Assembly (NCBI RefSeq): GCF_016901035.1
Contig: NZ_JAFEUF010000008.1
Location: 4,682 to 41,676, forward strand
Source: Streptomyces durocortorensis
GTDB lineage: Bacteria; Actinomycetota; Actinomycetes; Streptomycetales; Streptomycetaceae
DNA length: 36,995 nt
Direction of reading: 5' to 3'
In this document: positions 16,198 to 23,221 of the stretch, one piece after another
Layout: each line of letters starts with the position of its first letter
How positions within the stretch are numbered: position 1 is the first letter of the stretch
The notes under the pieces: model-generated
The model's input: the letters and a program-made list of their open reading frames with translations, nothing else
Told to the model about the DNA's origin: nothing
Database searches by the model: none
Program-made: the position numbers and the translations under genes

Positions 16198-17161
16198 GGG
16201 AAACGTGCACCGCGTCGTCGTTCTCGCCCTGGACGGGGTGTATCCGTTCGAACTCGGCATCCCGAGCCGGGTCCTCGGAGCGGCGGACGGCCGCTACTCC
16301 GTCGTGACCTGCACGGTGGACGGCCGGCCCGTGCGCACCAATGCCGACTTCTCGGTCACCGTCGAGCACGGACCGGAGGTGCTGGCGACGGCGGACACGC
16401 TCGTCATCCCGCCCTTCGACACCTCCCTCCTCACCCGTCAGGCACCTGTGGACGCCGTCGCGGCGCTGGCGGCCGTACGCCCCGGCACCCGCGTCGTGTC
16501 CATCTGCACCGGCGCCTTCGTCCTCGCGTCCGCCGGACTGCTGGACGGCCGGCGGGCCACCACGCACTGGGCGCTCGCGGAACTCTTCCGGTCCTGGTTT
16601 CCCCAGGTGAAGCTGGACCCGAACGTCCTCTTCGTCGATGACGGGGGCGTGTTGACCTCGGCCGGCGCGGCGTCCGGCGTCGACGTCTGCCTGCACCTCG
16701 TGCGCGAGGACCACGGCAGCGAGGTCGCCAACCGGGTCGCCCGGCTCTGCGTCGTACCGCCGTGGCGTGACGGGGGGCAGGCCCAGTACATCGAGCAGCC
16801 GGTGCCCGACCCGGCGGCGAACGGCACCGCCGCCACCCGCGACTGGGCGCTGCGGAACCTCCAGGAGCCGCTGAGCCTGGCGGGCCTCGCCGAGCACGCC
16901 CGGATGAGTCTGCGCACCTTCGTCCGGCGCTTCAACGAGGAGGTCGGCATGAGCCCGGGCCGCTGGATCGTCCAGCAGCGGGTCGACCGGGCCCGTCACC
17001 TCCTGGAGTCCACGGACCTGGCGGTGGACGAGATCGCCGGCCAGGTCGGCTTCGCCACCGGGGCCTCGCTGCGCCAGCACCTGCACGCGGCCATCGGCGT
17101 CACACCGCTGGCCTACCGGCGTACGTTTCGCGGCGCCGTCCTCGCCTCCGGGCGCAGCTAG
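16196..17161 (+). CDS. GlxA-type AraC family regulator (DJ-1/PfpI-like domain)
   Basis: 321 residues. Residues 1-180 form a DJ-1/PfpI-like class I glutamine-amidotransferase fold (VVVLALDGVYPFELGIPSRVL; SICTGAFVLASAGLLDGRRATTHW, with the nucleophile-elbow Cys in SICTGAF). The C-terminal 100 residues carry two AraC helix-turn-helix motifs (LAEHARMSLRTFVRRFNEEVG and VDEIAGQVGFATGASLRQHLHAAIG). The ATG at 16196 is preferred because AGGA lies 7 nt upstream. It is divergent from the quinone-type oxidoreductase and is predicted to regulate it, and possibly itself, through the TGCCAT repeats. Confidence 0.9.
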   Translation: MGNVHRVVVLALDGVYPFELGIPSRVLGAADGRYSVVTCTVDGRPVRTNADFSVTVEHGPEVLATADTLVIPPFDTSLLTRQAPVDAVAALAAVRPGTRVVSICTGAFVLASAGLLDGRRATTHWALAELFRSWFPQVKLDPNVLFVDDGGVLTSAGAASGVDVCLHLVREDHGSEVANRVARLCVVPPWRDGGQAQYIEQPVPDPAANGTAATRDWALRNLQEPLSLAGLAEHARMSLRTFVRRFNEEVGMSPGRWIVQQRVDRARHLLESTDLAVDEIAGQVGFATGASLRQHLHAAIGVTPLAYRRTFRGAVLASGRS

Positions 17162-17184
17162 GGCGAGGGCGTCCGCACGCGCGC

Positions 17185-17230
17185 AGCCTCCTCGACCCCG
17201 ACTGCTTCAGCCGACGGGGTCGAGGAGGCT
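17185..17230. terminator. 16-bp-stem terminator shared by convergent genes
   Basis: A perfect inverted repeat with 16-bp arms (17185-17200 and 17215-17230) and a 14-nt loop. The loop holds the TGA stop of the ScbR-like gene and the right arm encodes its last residues (LLDPVG region). It separates the GlxA-type gene from the butyrolactone cassette. Confidence 0.75.
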
Positions 17231-17845
17231 GAGGCGTTCGGCGCGCTCGGGTGTCAGATCGAGAGCGGTGAGGACGGAGGGCGCGGCGATGCTGGGGAGT
17301 ATGTGCTGCTGCAGCGTGATGTGGCGGCGCTGCAGGTCCCGGTAATCGGTGAGAGTCTGGGATACGGCCTGGGTGCCCGCGAAAGCGGCCACGTACAGGT
17401 CCGCCGTCTCGGTGGGGTTGACGTGGGGGAGCAGCTCACCGTTGTGCTTGGCGCGCGTGAGGAGGTGGTGGGTTGCTTCCTGCCAGCGGAGGAAAGGGCC
17501 GCTGCGGTCGAGGCCGTGGGCCTGCTGGTCCATGGACAGGCGGACGCCCGCACGGGTGAGGAGGCTGGTCTGAAGACGGTGGCTGAACAGCATCCCCAGG
17601 TCGATGAGTTCCTGGAGTTTGAGCGCCTGGTCCGGAACGGTCTGGGGCGGCGCCTGGGCGTCGAGAACGCCGAGCGCGAGATCTTCCTTGGACGGGAAAT
17701 GAAAGTAGAGAGCGCCTTTCGTGACGTCGGCGCTTTTCAGTATTTCGGTGATCGTGGCGGCTTGGTAGCCGTATTTCTCGAAAGCCTGGGCCGCTGCCAT
17801 CAGGATTGTCTGGCGGGTGCGGATCGCCCGGTCCTGCTTGGCCAT
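17207..17845 (-). CDS. scbR: gamma-butyrolactone receptor, ScbR/ArpA type TetR repressor
   Basis: 212 residues. It begins MAKQDRAIRTRQTILMAAAQ, with the helix-turn-helix ITEILKSADVTKGALYFHFPSKEDLALGV closely matching what I remember of ScbR. The ligand-binding domain keeps the Trp (W121, in FLRWQEATHH) equivalent to Trp119 of ArpA, needed for butyrolactone binding, and the VRLSMDQQAHGLDRSGP segment. The ribosome site AAAGGAGAGAGG is excellent. It is divergent from the ScbA-like synthase and has an ARE-like operator in the shared promoter region, so autorepression and control of ligand synthesis are expected. Whether the ligand is an SCB- or A-factor-like molecule is not determinable. Confidence 0.93.
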   Translation of the reverse strand: MAKQDRAIRTRQTILMAAAQAFEKYGYQAATITEILKSADVTKGALYFHFPSKEDLALGVLDAQAPPQTVPDQALKLQELIDLGMLFSHRLQTSLLTRAGVRLSMDQQAHGLDRSGPFLRWQEATHHLLTRAKHNGELLPHVNPTETADLYVAAFAGTQAVSQTLTDYRDLQRRHITLQQHILPSIAAPSVLTALDLTPERAERLSLLDPVG

Positions 17846-17919
17846 CCTCTCTCCTTTGCTGGGCCGGGGGCCCGGGAAACGGCCGGGACGGTGGGGGGAG
17901 GGGCGGCCCTGCCGGGGAT

Positions 17920-17950
17920 AGAAAAAAAACCGCTGAGTCTGTATCTTATC
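17920..17950. promoter_or_regulatory. ARE-like butyrolactone-receptor operator
   Basis: On the minus strand this reads GATAC then about nine bases later CGG followed by a run of eight T. That is the GATAC-N-ACC..GGTT-TTTT layout of autoregulatory elements bound by ArpA/BarA/ScbR-type receptors. It lies 75 bp upstream of the receptor start and 55 bp upstream of the synthase start, covering both promoters. Confidence 0.6.
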
Positions 17951-18004
17951 AGCGCACGTGCATCGCAGGAATGGCTCGCCGTCACATGACCCCTGGGGGG
18001 AGTT

Positions 18005-18949
18005 ATGCCCGAAGCAGCAGCCCTGATCGACCCGGTGCCGGCTATGGATTCGGAGGTCGAGGTGGTGCATCCCGTGGGGATCGACATGGTGCACCGGACC
18101 AGGCCCGAGGACGCGTTTCCGCGTAACTGGGTGCGCCTGGCGCACGATCGGTTCTCGGTGGCGGCGGTCCTGCCGCACGATCACCCGTTCTTCGCCCCGG
18201 TGGGCGGCGACCGGCACGACCCGCTGCTGGTCGCGGAAGCGATGCGGCAGGCGGCCATGCTCGCCTTCCACGCCGGGTACGGCGTCCCGCTCGGCTACCA
18301 CTTCCTGATGGCGGACCTGGACTACGTCTGCCACCAGGAGCACTGGGGCGTCGGCGGCGCCCCCACCGAGATAGACGTCGAGGTGTTCTGCTCCGACCTG
18401 AAGTGGCGGAGCGGACTGCCCGTGCAGGGGCGCGTGGGCTGGGCGGTGTACCGGGACGGGGAGTTGGCGGCCACGGGGATGGGCGCGACCCGCTTCACCA
18501 GCCCCAAGGTGTACCGGCGGATGCGCGGCGACGCCCCCGTCGAGGGCATATCCATACCGGAGGCGGCGCCGGTCGCCGCCGCCCGTGCCGGCCGCAGCAG
18601 GACCGGGGACGTGGTCCTGTCGGACGCCGGCCGCGAAGGCGTCTGGGAGCTGCGTGTGGACACCCGGCACCCGACGCTGTTCCAGCGCCCCAACGACCAT
18701 GTCCCGGGCATGCTGCTGCTGGAGGCGGCCCGTCAGGCGGCCTGCCTCGCGGCGGGGCCCGGCGGCATCGTTCCGGCGGAGGCGCGCAGCCGGTTCCACC
18801 GGTACGCCGAGTTCGGCAGCCCGTGCTGGATCGGGGCGACGGTCCTGTCGGAGGGGGCCGAGGATACGGTGTCGGTCCAGGTGACGGGCCATCAGGACAG
18901 CGAACAGGTCTTCTCCACGGTCCTGTCCGGCCCGCGGGCCGACGGCTGA
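18005..18949 (+). CDS. scbA: AfsA/ScbA-type gamma-butyrolactone synthase
   Basis: 314 residues made of two AfsA hot-dog repeats. Repeat one contains DRFSVAAVLPHDHPFF and HDPLLVAEAMRQAAML (Glu78). Repeat two contains HPTLFQRPNDHVPGMLLLEAARQAACL (Glu240 and Arg243). From memory, these three positions correspond to residues found important in ScbA. AfsA family enzymes condense a beta-ketoacyl-ACP with dihydroxyacetone phosphate, the first committed step of butyrolactone synthesis. GGGGGGAG precedes the ATG. The gene is followed at 12 nt by a reductase, and divergent from its receptor. Confidence 0.95.
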   Translation: MPEAAALIDPVPAMDSEVEVVHPVGIDMVHRTRPEDAFPRNWVRLAHDRFSVAAVLPHDHPFFAPVGGDRHDPLLVAEAMRQAAMLAFHAGYGVPLGYHFLMADLDYVCHQEHWGVGGAPTEIDVEVFCSDLKWRSGLPVQGRVGWAVYRDGELAATGMGATRFTSPKVYRRMRGDAPVEGISIPEAAPVAAARAGRSRTGDVVLSDAGREGVWELRVDTRHPTLFQRPNDHVPGMLLLEAARQAACLAAGPGGIVPAEARSRFHRYAEFGSPCWIGATVLSEGAEDTVSVQVTGHQDSEQVFSTVLSGPRADG

Positions 18950-18961
18950 GAGGTGCCTCCA

Positions 18962-19810
18962 GTGATTCTTGTGACGGGTGCGACCGGAGCGGTGGGCCGT
19001 GAGGTCGCCGCGCAACTGGCGGCTGCCGGCCCCGTGCGGATTCTCGCGCGCCGTCCCGGGCGGCTGACGGTACGGGGGGACGGAGTCGAGGCCGTCGCGG
19101 GCGAGTACGGGGACCGCCCCGCCCTGGACCGGGCCCTGCGGGGCGTCGACTCGGTGTTCCTGGTGACGAACAGCCCCACCGAGCCCGACGACGAGCGGGT
19201 CGCCGCGGCCGCGGCCGCGGCGGGCGTCCGCCACCTGGTCAAGCTGTCCATGATGGCGGTGGAGGAGCCGGGCGCCGACGACTTCATCACCCGGCGTCAG
19301 CGGGAGAACGAAGAGGCGATCAGGCAGTCGGGGGTGCCGTGGACGTTCGTCCGCCCCAGGACGTTCATGTCCAACACCCTGTCCTGGGCGCCCGGCATCC
19401 GCGCGGCGGGGGTGGTGCGCGCCCTGTACGGCGACGCCCCGGTCGCGTGCGTAGACCCCCGCGACGTGGCGGCGGTGGCCGTCGCCGCCCTCACCGGTAC
19501 GGGGCACGAGGGCAGGGCGTACGCCGTCTCGGGCCCGGAGGCGATCACCGCACGGGAACAGACGGCTCAGCTGTCCCGGGTGCTGGGGCGGCCGCTGCGC
19601 TTCGAGGAACTGGGCGTGGACGCCGCGCGCACGGCCCTGCTGGCGAAGTACCCGCGGCCTGTCGCGGAGGCCTTCCTGGAGAGCGCGGAGCGGCAGCGGG
19701 AAGGTGCCAAGGCGGCCGTGGTATCCACGGTCCAGGAGCTGACGGGGCATCAAGCCAGGTCGTACCGTGTCTGGTCGGCCGACCACGCGGACGCGTTCGC
19801 AGCCGAATAA
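18962..19810 (+). CDS. NmrA-like atypical SDR reductase, candidate butenolide phosphate reductase
   Basis: 282 residues starting MILVTGATGAVGREVAAQL, an N-terminal Rossmann motif GxxGxxG. HLVKLSMMAVEEPGADDF and the PWTFVRPRTFMSNTLSW segment mark the NmrA/phenylcoumaran-reductase-like group that uses NAD(P)H. I choose GTG 18962 over GTG 18953 because GAGAGG then sits 8 nt upstream. Position immediately after the AfsA-type gene is that of BprA in Streptomyces griseus and ScbC in S. coelicolor, which reduce the butenolide phosphate. Assignment of that step here is by position and fold. The operon has no phosphatase or ScbB-type ketoreductase. Confidence 0.75.
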   Translation: MILVTGATGAVGREVAAQLAAAGPVRILARRPGRLTVRGDGVEAVAGEYGDRPALDRALRGVDSVFLVTNSPTEPDDERVAAAAAAAGVRHLVKLSMMAVEEPGADDFITRRQRENEEAIRQSGVPWTFVRPRTFMSNTLSWAPGIRAAGVVRALYGDAPVACVDPRDVAAVAVAALTGTGHEGRAYAVSGPEAITAREQTAQLSRVLGRPLRFEELGVDAARTALLAKYPRPVAEAFLESAERQREGAKAAVVSTVQELTGHQARSYRVWSADHADAFAAE

Positions 19811-19828
19811 CTCCGCCTCGGGAGTTAT
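19807..19828. promoter_or_regulatory. 8-bp inverted repeat across the reductase stop codon
   Basis: ATAACTCC (19807-19814) and GGAGTTAT (19821-19828) with a 6-nt loop. It may end the synthase-reductase transcript or act as an operator for the next gene. It is not GC-rich enough to be a strong terminator. Confidence 0.45.
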
Positions 19829-19887
19829 GGGGTAAGCGCCCCCTGACAGGCCCTGGAAGCCATGGCGTATCCTCCCGTTCCCTGGAA

Positions 19888-19911
19888 ATCAAACCGGTAA
19901 GTTGGTTTGAT
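19888..19911 (+). promoter_or_regulatory. ARE-like operator upstream of the second receptor
   Basis: Perfect 8-bp arms ATCAAACC and GGTTTGAT around an 8-bp centre, 93 bp upstream of the GTG. The arms have the ACC...GGTTT core common to butyrolactone-receptor operators, so this is a likely site for one or both receptors. Confidence 0.6.
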
Positions 19912-20003
19912 AACTCCATGACGCCGTCCCACCGCCCCGGCGGGGAGCCCCCGACCGGCGCCGCCCCCGTATCCGGCCGCCTCACCCCCACACGGAGGCC
20001 CCG

Positions 20004-20726
20004 GTGACCAAACAGGAGCGCGCCACCCGTACCCGCCAGGCGCTGATCCGCTCAGCCGCCGTCGTCTTCGAGCAGCACGGCTACGCCCAGGCTCGACTGG
20101 TGCTGATCAGCGCCGGCGCGGGCGTCAGTACGGGCGCGCTGCACTTCCACTTCGAGAACAAGGCCGCGGTCGCGGAAGCCGTGGTGGCGGAGGCGTCCCG
20201 GGAGCTGCGCGATCTGTCCGCCGCGATCCGGCACCGGACGGACACCGCCCTGCAAGCCCTCGTCGACAGCTCGCACGCTCTCGTGGGGCGACTGCGTGAG
20301 GACCCGGTGAGCCGCGCCGGATTCCGGCTGAGCTGCGACGGCGAGCGGGCCGCCGCCCCGGACCTGCGGATGGAGTGGCACCAGCGCGTACGGGAACTGC
20401 TGGACGAGGCGGCCGCCGCCGGAACCCTCGCCGACGGCATCTCCCGCGAGGACGCGGCTGCCGCGACCGTCGCCGTGACGGCCGGATTCGAGATGCTCGG
20501 CCGCCACGACCCCGAGTGGCTGTCCCCCTACCGGCTCACCGGCTTCTGGCAGTTGCTGCTGCCCCGGCTCGCCAGCGCGGAGACTTTTCCACGCGTCGAC
20601 CCGTCCGGCACCGGCGCGGCGCCGCCGACCCGCGGCCCCGCACTCGCGGGGCTCGTCATCGGCGAGACGGAGTCACCGGCGGACGTGACGGCGGGGGCGA
20701 CAGCGGCGGCGGCCGAGGCCACCTGA
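20004..20726 (+). CDS. second butyrolactone-receptor-like TetR regulator (pseudo-receptor candidate)
   Basis: 240 residues. The N-terminal domain (KQERATRTRQALIRSAAVVF, then GVSTGALHFHFENKAAVAEAV) is clearly ScbR-family. A Trp corresponding to the ligand Trp (W125 in MEWHQRVRE) is retained. The C-terminal 45 residues are an Ala/Gly/Pro/Thr-rich tail not usual in ScbR. GGAGG lies 5 nt before the GTG. Paralogues of this kind (ScbR2 type) often bind antibiotics or intermediates rather than butyrolactones and repress the synthase. That role is inferred from position beside scbA/scbR-like genes. It may be a genuine second receptor instead. Confidence 0.85.
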   Translation: MTKQERATRTRQALIRSAAVVFEQHGYAQARLVLISAGAGVSTGALHFHFENKAAVAEAVVAEASRELRDLSAAIRHRTDTALQALVDSSHALVGRLREDPVSRAGFRLSCDGERAAAPDLRMEWHQRVRELLDEAAAAGTLADGISREDAAAATVAVTAGFEMLGRHDPEWLSPYRLTGFWQLLLPRLASAETFPRVDPSGTGAAPPTRGPALAGLVIGETESPADVTAGATAAAAEAT

Positions 20727-20767
20727 CCGACCGGCGCAGGGTGGGACACCGGGCCGGGAGTCCGTCC

Positions 20768-21706
20768 TCATCGTTCGTCGGCCGGGCCCCGCCGTACGCC
20801 GCTGATCACGTCCGCCCTGGTGGCGTCGGCTCCCCAGCTCGCCAGCAGGCGCAGGGCCTGGGCCGAATCCGAGCCCGGCTCCGCGTGGTAGGTCACCAGG
20901 TGCTGCTCCTCGTCGTCCGGGAGGTTCAGCGTCTCGTACGACAGGGTCAGGTCCCCGGCGAGCGGATGCCGGATCAGCTTGACGCCGTGGCCCTTCTCCT
21001 TGACGTTGTGCGTGGCCCACAGCCGCCGGAACTCGTCGCTCTTGACCGAGAGTTCGCCCACCAGCGCCGACAGCTCCGGATCGTCGGGGTGGCAGCCCGC
21101 GTACAGCCGCAGATAGCTGACCATGTCCGAGGCCTTGGAGTCCCAGTTCACGAACAGGTCCCGGTAGGCGGGGGAGAGGAACACCAGCCGCGCCCAGTTG
21201 CGCTCGGCCGGCGGCAGCGCGCCCCAGTCGCCGAACACCGCGGCCGCCATCGGATTCCAGGCCAGGATGTCGGAGCGCGCCCCGGTCACGTACGCGGGGA
21301 TGCCGTCCATGCTGTCCAGGAGATACAGCAGCCCGGTCCGCACCCGCTGCACCCTCGCCGGGCGGCGCTTCTTCTTGTGCCGCGCCGGCCTCGCCAGATG
21401 GGTCAGATGCGCGTGCTCGGCGTCGGTGAGCCGCAGCGCACGCGCGATCGCGTCCAGCACCTCGGCCGACACGTTGCGCCCGTTTCCCTGCTCCAGGCGC
21501 GTGTAGTACGCCACGGACACCCCGGCCAGCTGCGCCAGCTCCTCCCGGCGCAGCCCGGGCACCCGGCGGTGCCGGCCGAAGTCCGGCAGCCCCACGTCCT
21601 GCGGCTGGAGCTTCGCCCTGCGCGTACGCAGGAACTCACTGAGTTCGGCGCGCCGGTCCAGCGGCTCGGGAGCGGCGGCCTCCGGCTGATCGTCCATGCC
21701 CTCCAT
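20768..21706 (-). CDS. XRE-family regulator with MmyB-like ligand-binding domain
   Basis: 312 residues. The N-terminal helix-turn-helix reads VPGLRREELAQLAGVSVAYYTRLEQGNGRNVSAEVLDAIARAL, with the RREELA and YYTRLEQG signatures of this family. The C-terminal two-thirds is the MmyB-like PAS-type sensory domain (YVTGARSDILAWNPMAAAVFGDW, SPAYRDLFVNWD, HPLAGDLTLSYE), which in a structural homologue binds a fatty acid. ATG 21706 is preferred to 21697 because AGGA is better spaced. It is divergent from a zinc alcohol dehydrogenase with a pseudo-palindromic operator between them, the classic layout for this family. Confidence 0.9.
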   Translation of the reverse strand: MEGMDDQPEAAAPEPLDRRAELSEFLRTRRAKLQPQDVGLPDFGRHRRVPGLRREELAQLAGVSVAYYTRLEQGNGRNVSAEVLDAIARALRLTDAEHAHLTHLARPARHKKKRRPARVQRVRTGLLYLLDSMDGIPAYVTGARSDILAWNPMAAAVFGDWGALPPAERNWARLVFLSPAYRDLFVNWDSKASDMVSYLRLYAGCHPDDPELSALVGELSVKSDEFRRLWATHNVKEKGHGVKLIRHPLAGDLTLSYETLNLPDDEEQHLVTYHAEPGSDSAQALRLLASWGADATRADVISGVRRGPADER

Positions 21707-21749
21707 TATTCCTGGGATTCCTGGGCGTAGGCGCCGGAGCCTGTCCCCG

Positions 21750-21768
21750 CCAGTAGTAGGACCACTGG
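21750..21768. promoter_or_regulatory. 19-bp pseudo-palindromic operator of the XRE/alcohol dehydrogenase pair
   Basis: CCAGTAGTAGGACCACTGG has 7 of 9 symmetric pairs matched (CCAGT-GT...AC-ACTGG). It sits between divergent genes, 44 bp from the regulator and 92 bp from the dehydrogenase. The MmyB-like regulator is the probable ligand. Confidence 0.55.
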
Positions 21769-21859
21769 ACGTAGGCCAAGCGGTGACCTGGGTAAACATG
21801 CGCAGGGGCGGGAGGCTGGGAGACGTTCCTACCGCATCACCCAGAGGAGAACCTCCGGC

Positions 21860-22900
21860 ATGACCACCGTTGCCGCCTACGCCGCTCCCCGTGCCAAGGC
21901 CCCGCTGGAGCGCACCACGATCGAGCGCCGCCCGGTCGGCGAGTTCGACATCCTGATCGACATCAAGTTCGCCGGTATCTGCCACTCCGACATTCACCAG
22001 GCCCGCGACGGCTGGGGCGAGGGCATCTTCCCGATGGTGCCCGGCCACGAGATCGCCGGGATCGTCGCCGAGACCGGCCCCGGCGTCACCCGGTTCAAGG
22101 TCGGCGACCGCGTCGGCGTCGGCTGCATGGTCGACTCCTGCGGCACGTGCGACGCCTGCCTGATGGGCCGCGAGCAGCACTGCGCCGAGGGGAACACCCA
22201 GACGTACAACGCGCTGGACCGCAGCGGCGAGCCCACCTACGGTGGCTACTCCACGCACCTCGTCGTGACCGAGAGGTTCGCCCTCTCCATCCCCGAGGGC
22301 ATCGCCCTCGACGAGGCCGCGCCGCTCCTGTGCGCGGGCATCACCACGTACTCCCCGCTCAAGCGCTGGGGCGCGGGCCCCGGCAAGAAGGTCGCCGTCG
22401 TCGGACTCGGCGGTCTCGGCCACATGGCCGTCAAGATCGCGCACGCGCTGGGCGCCGAGGTCACGGTCCTCTCCCAGTCGCTGCGGAAGAAGGACGACGG
22501 GCTCAAGCTGGGCGCCGACCACTACTACGCGACCAGCGACCCCCGGACCTTCGAGGAGCTGGCCGGCACCTTCGACGTCATCCTCTCCACCGTCTCGGCC
22601 CCGCTGGACTTCGGCGCCTACCTCGGCCTGCTGCGCACCGAGGGCACCCTGGTCAACGTGGGCGCCCCCGAGGAGCCCATCTCGCTGAACCTCTTCTCCC
22701 TGATCATGGGCAACCGGTCGATCGCCGGTTCGGCGATCGGCGGGATCAAGGAGACCCAGGAGATGCTGGACTTCTGTGCCGTGCACGGGCTCGGCGCCGA
22801 GATCGAGGTGATCGGCGCGAACCAGGTCAACGAGGCGTACGAGCGGGTGCTCGCGAGCGACGTGCGCTACCGCTTCGTGATCGACACCGCGACCATCTGA
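21860..22900 (+). CDS. zinc-dependent alcohol dehydrogenase (cinnamyl-alcohol-dehydrogenase type)
   Basis: 346 residues. The catalytic zinc site is GICHSDIH (Cys, His) with GHEIAGIV. The structural zinc lobe runs from [20 protein letters not shown]. The cofactor domain has [22 protein letters not shown], a GxGGxG motif. The sequence is closest to the YahK/CAD group of NADP-linked aldehyde reductases. GAGGAG precedes the ATG. It is divergent from the XRE regulator and ends in a strong hairpin. Broad aldehyde reduction is the usual activity; the natural substrate is unknown. Confidence 0.93.
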   Translation: MTTVAAYAAPRAKAPLERTTIERRPVGEFDILIDIKFAGICHSDIHQARDGWGEGIFPMVPGHEIAGIVAETGPGVTRFKVGDRVGVGCMVDSCGTCDACLMGREQHCAEGNTQTYNALDRSGEPTYGGYSTHLVVTERFALSIPEGIALDEAAPLLCAGITTYSPLKRWGAGPGKKVAVVGLGGLGHMAVKIAHALGAEVTVLSQSLRKKDDGLKLGADHYYATSDPRTFEELAGTFDVILSTVSAPLDFGAYLGLLRTEGTLVNVGAPEEPISLNLFSLIMGNRSIAGSAIGGIKETQEMLDFCAVHGLGAEIEVIGANQVNEAYERVLASDVRYRFVIDTATI

Positions 22901-23221
22901 GGCTTCCCGCGATCTCTCCGCCCCGAGCACCTCATGTGCTCGGGGCGGACGCCGTCGTACACCGGGCCCGGCGGGTCAGCCCGCCTAACCGGTACGGGCC
23001 CGGCCACTGCTGAGCTCTCCCTCGTCGCGCGCGGGCGGCCCGCTCCGGCCGACAATGGCGAAAGGCGGTCCGGCGGACCGCGCCGGAGGGGGCGGCCCCG
23101 GGAGAGGAGCGTGCCGGATGAGCACCCAGCGGCTTCCCGCGCACGAGGCCCCGAAGCGCGTTCCGCCCGGCTCCTGCGCACCGGCAGCCGGCCTCCGCCC
23201 GCCGGTGCGCTGGAGGAAGCG
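22901..23221. other. gap upstream of the FUSC-type gene
   Basis: After the dehydrogenase terminator, about 270 bp show no clear gene. The frame of the downstream membrane protein stays open back through the gap, and a GTG at 23111 with AGAGG is an alternative start. The encoded text there (Arg/Pro/Ala-rich) does not look like the missing N-terminal membrane domain. Confidence 0.45.
22917..22949. terminator. 14-bp-stem terminator of the alcohol dehydrogenase gene
   Basis: A perfect inverted repeat with 14-bp arms beginning TCCGCCCCGAGCAC and a 5-nt CTCAT loop, 16 nt after the dehydrogenase stop. This is a strong GC-rich terminator without a T-tract. Confidence 0.8.
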
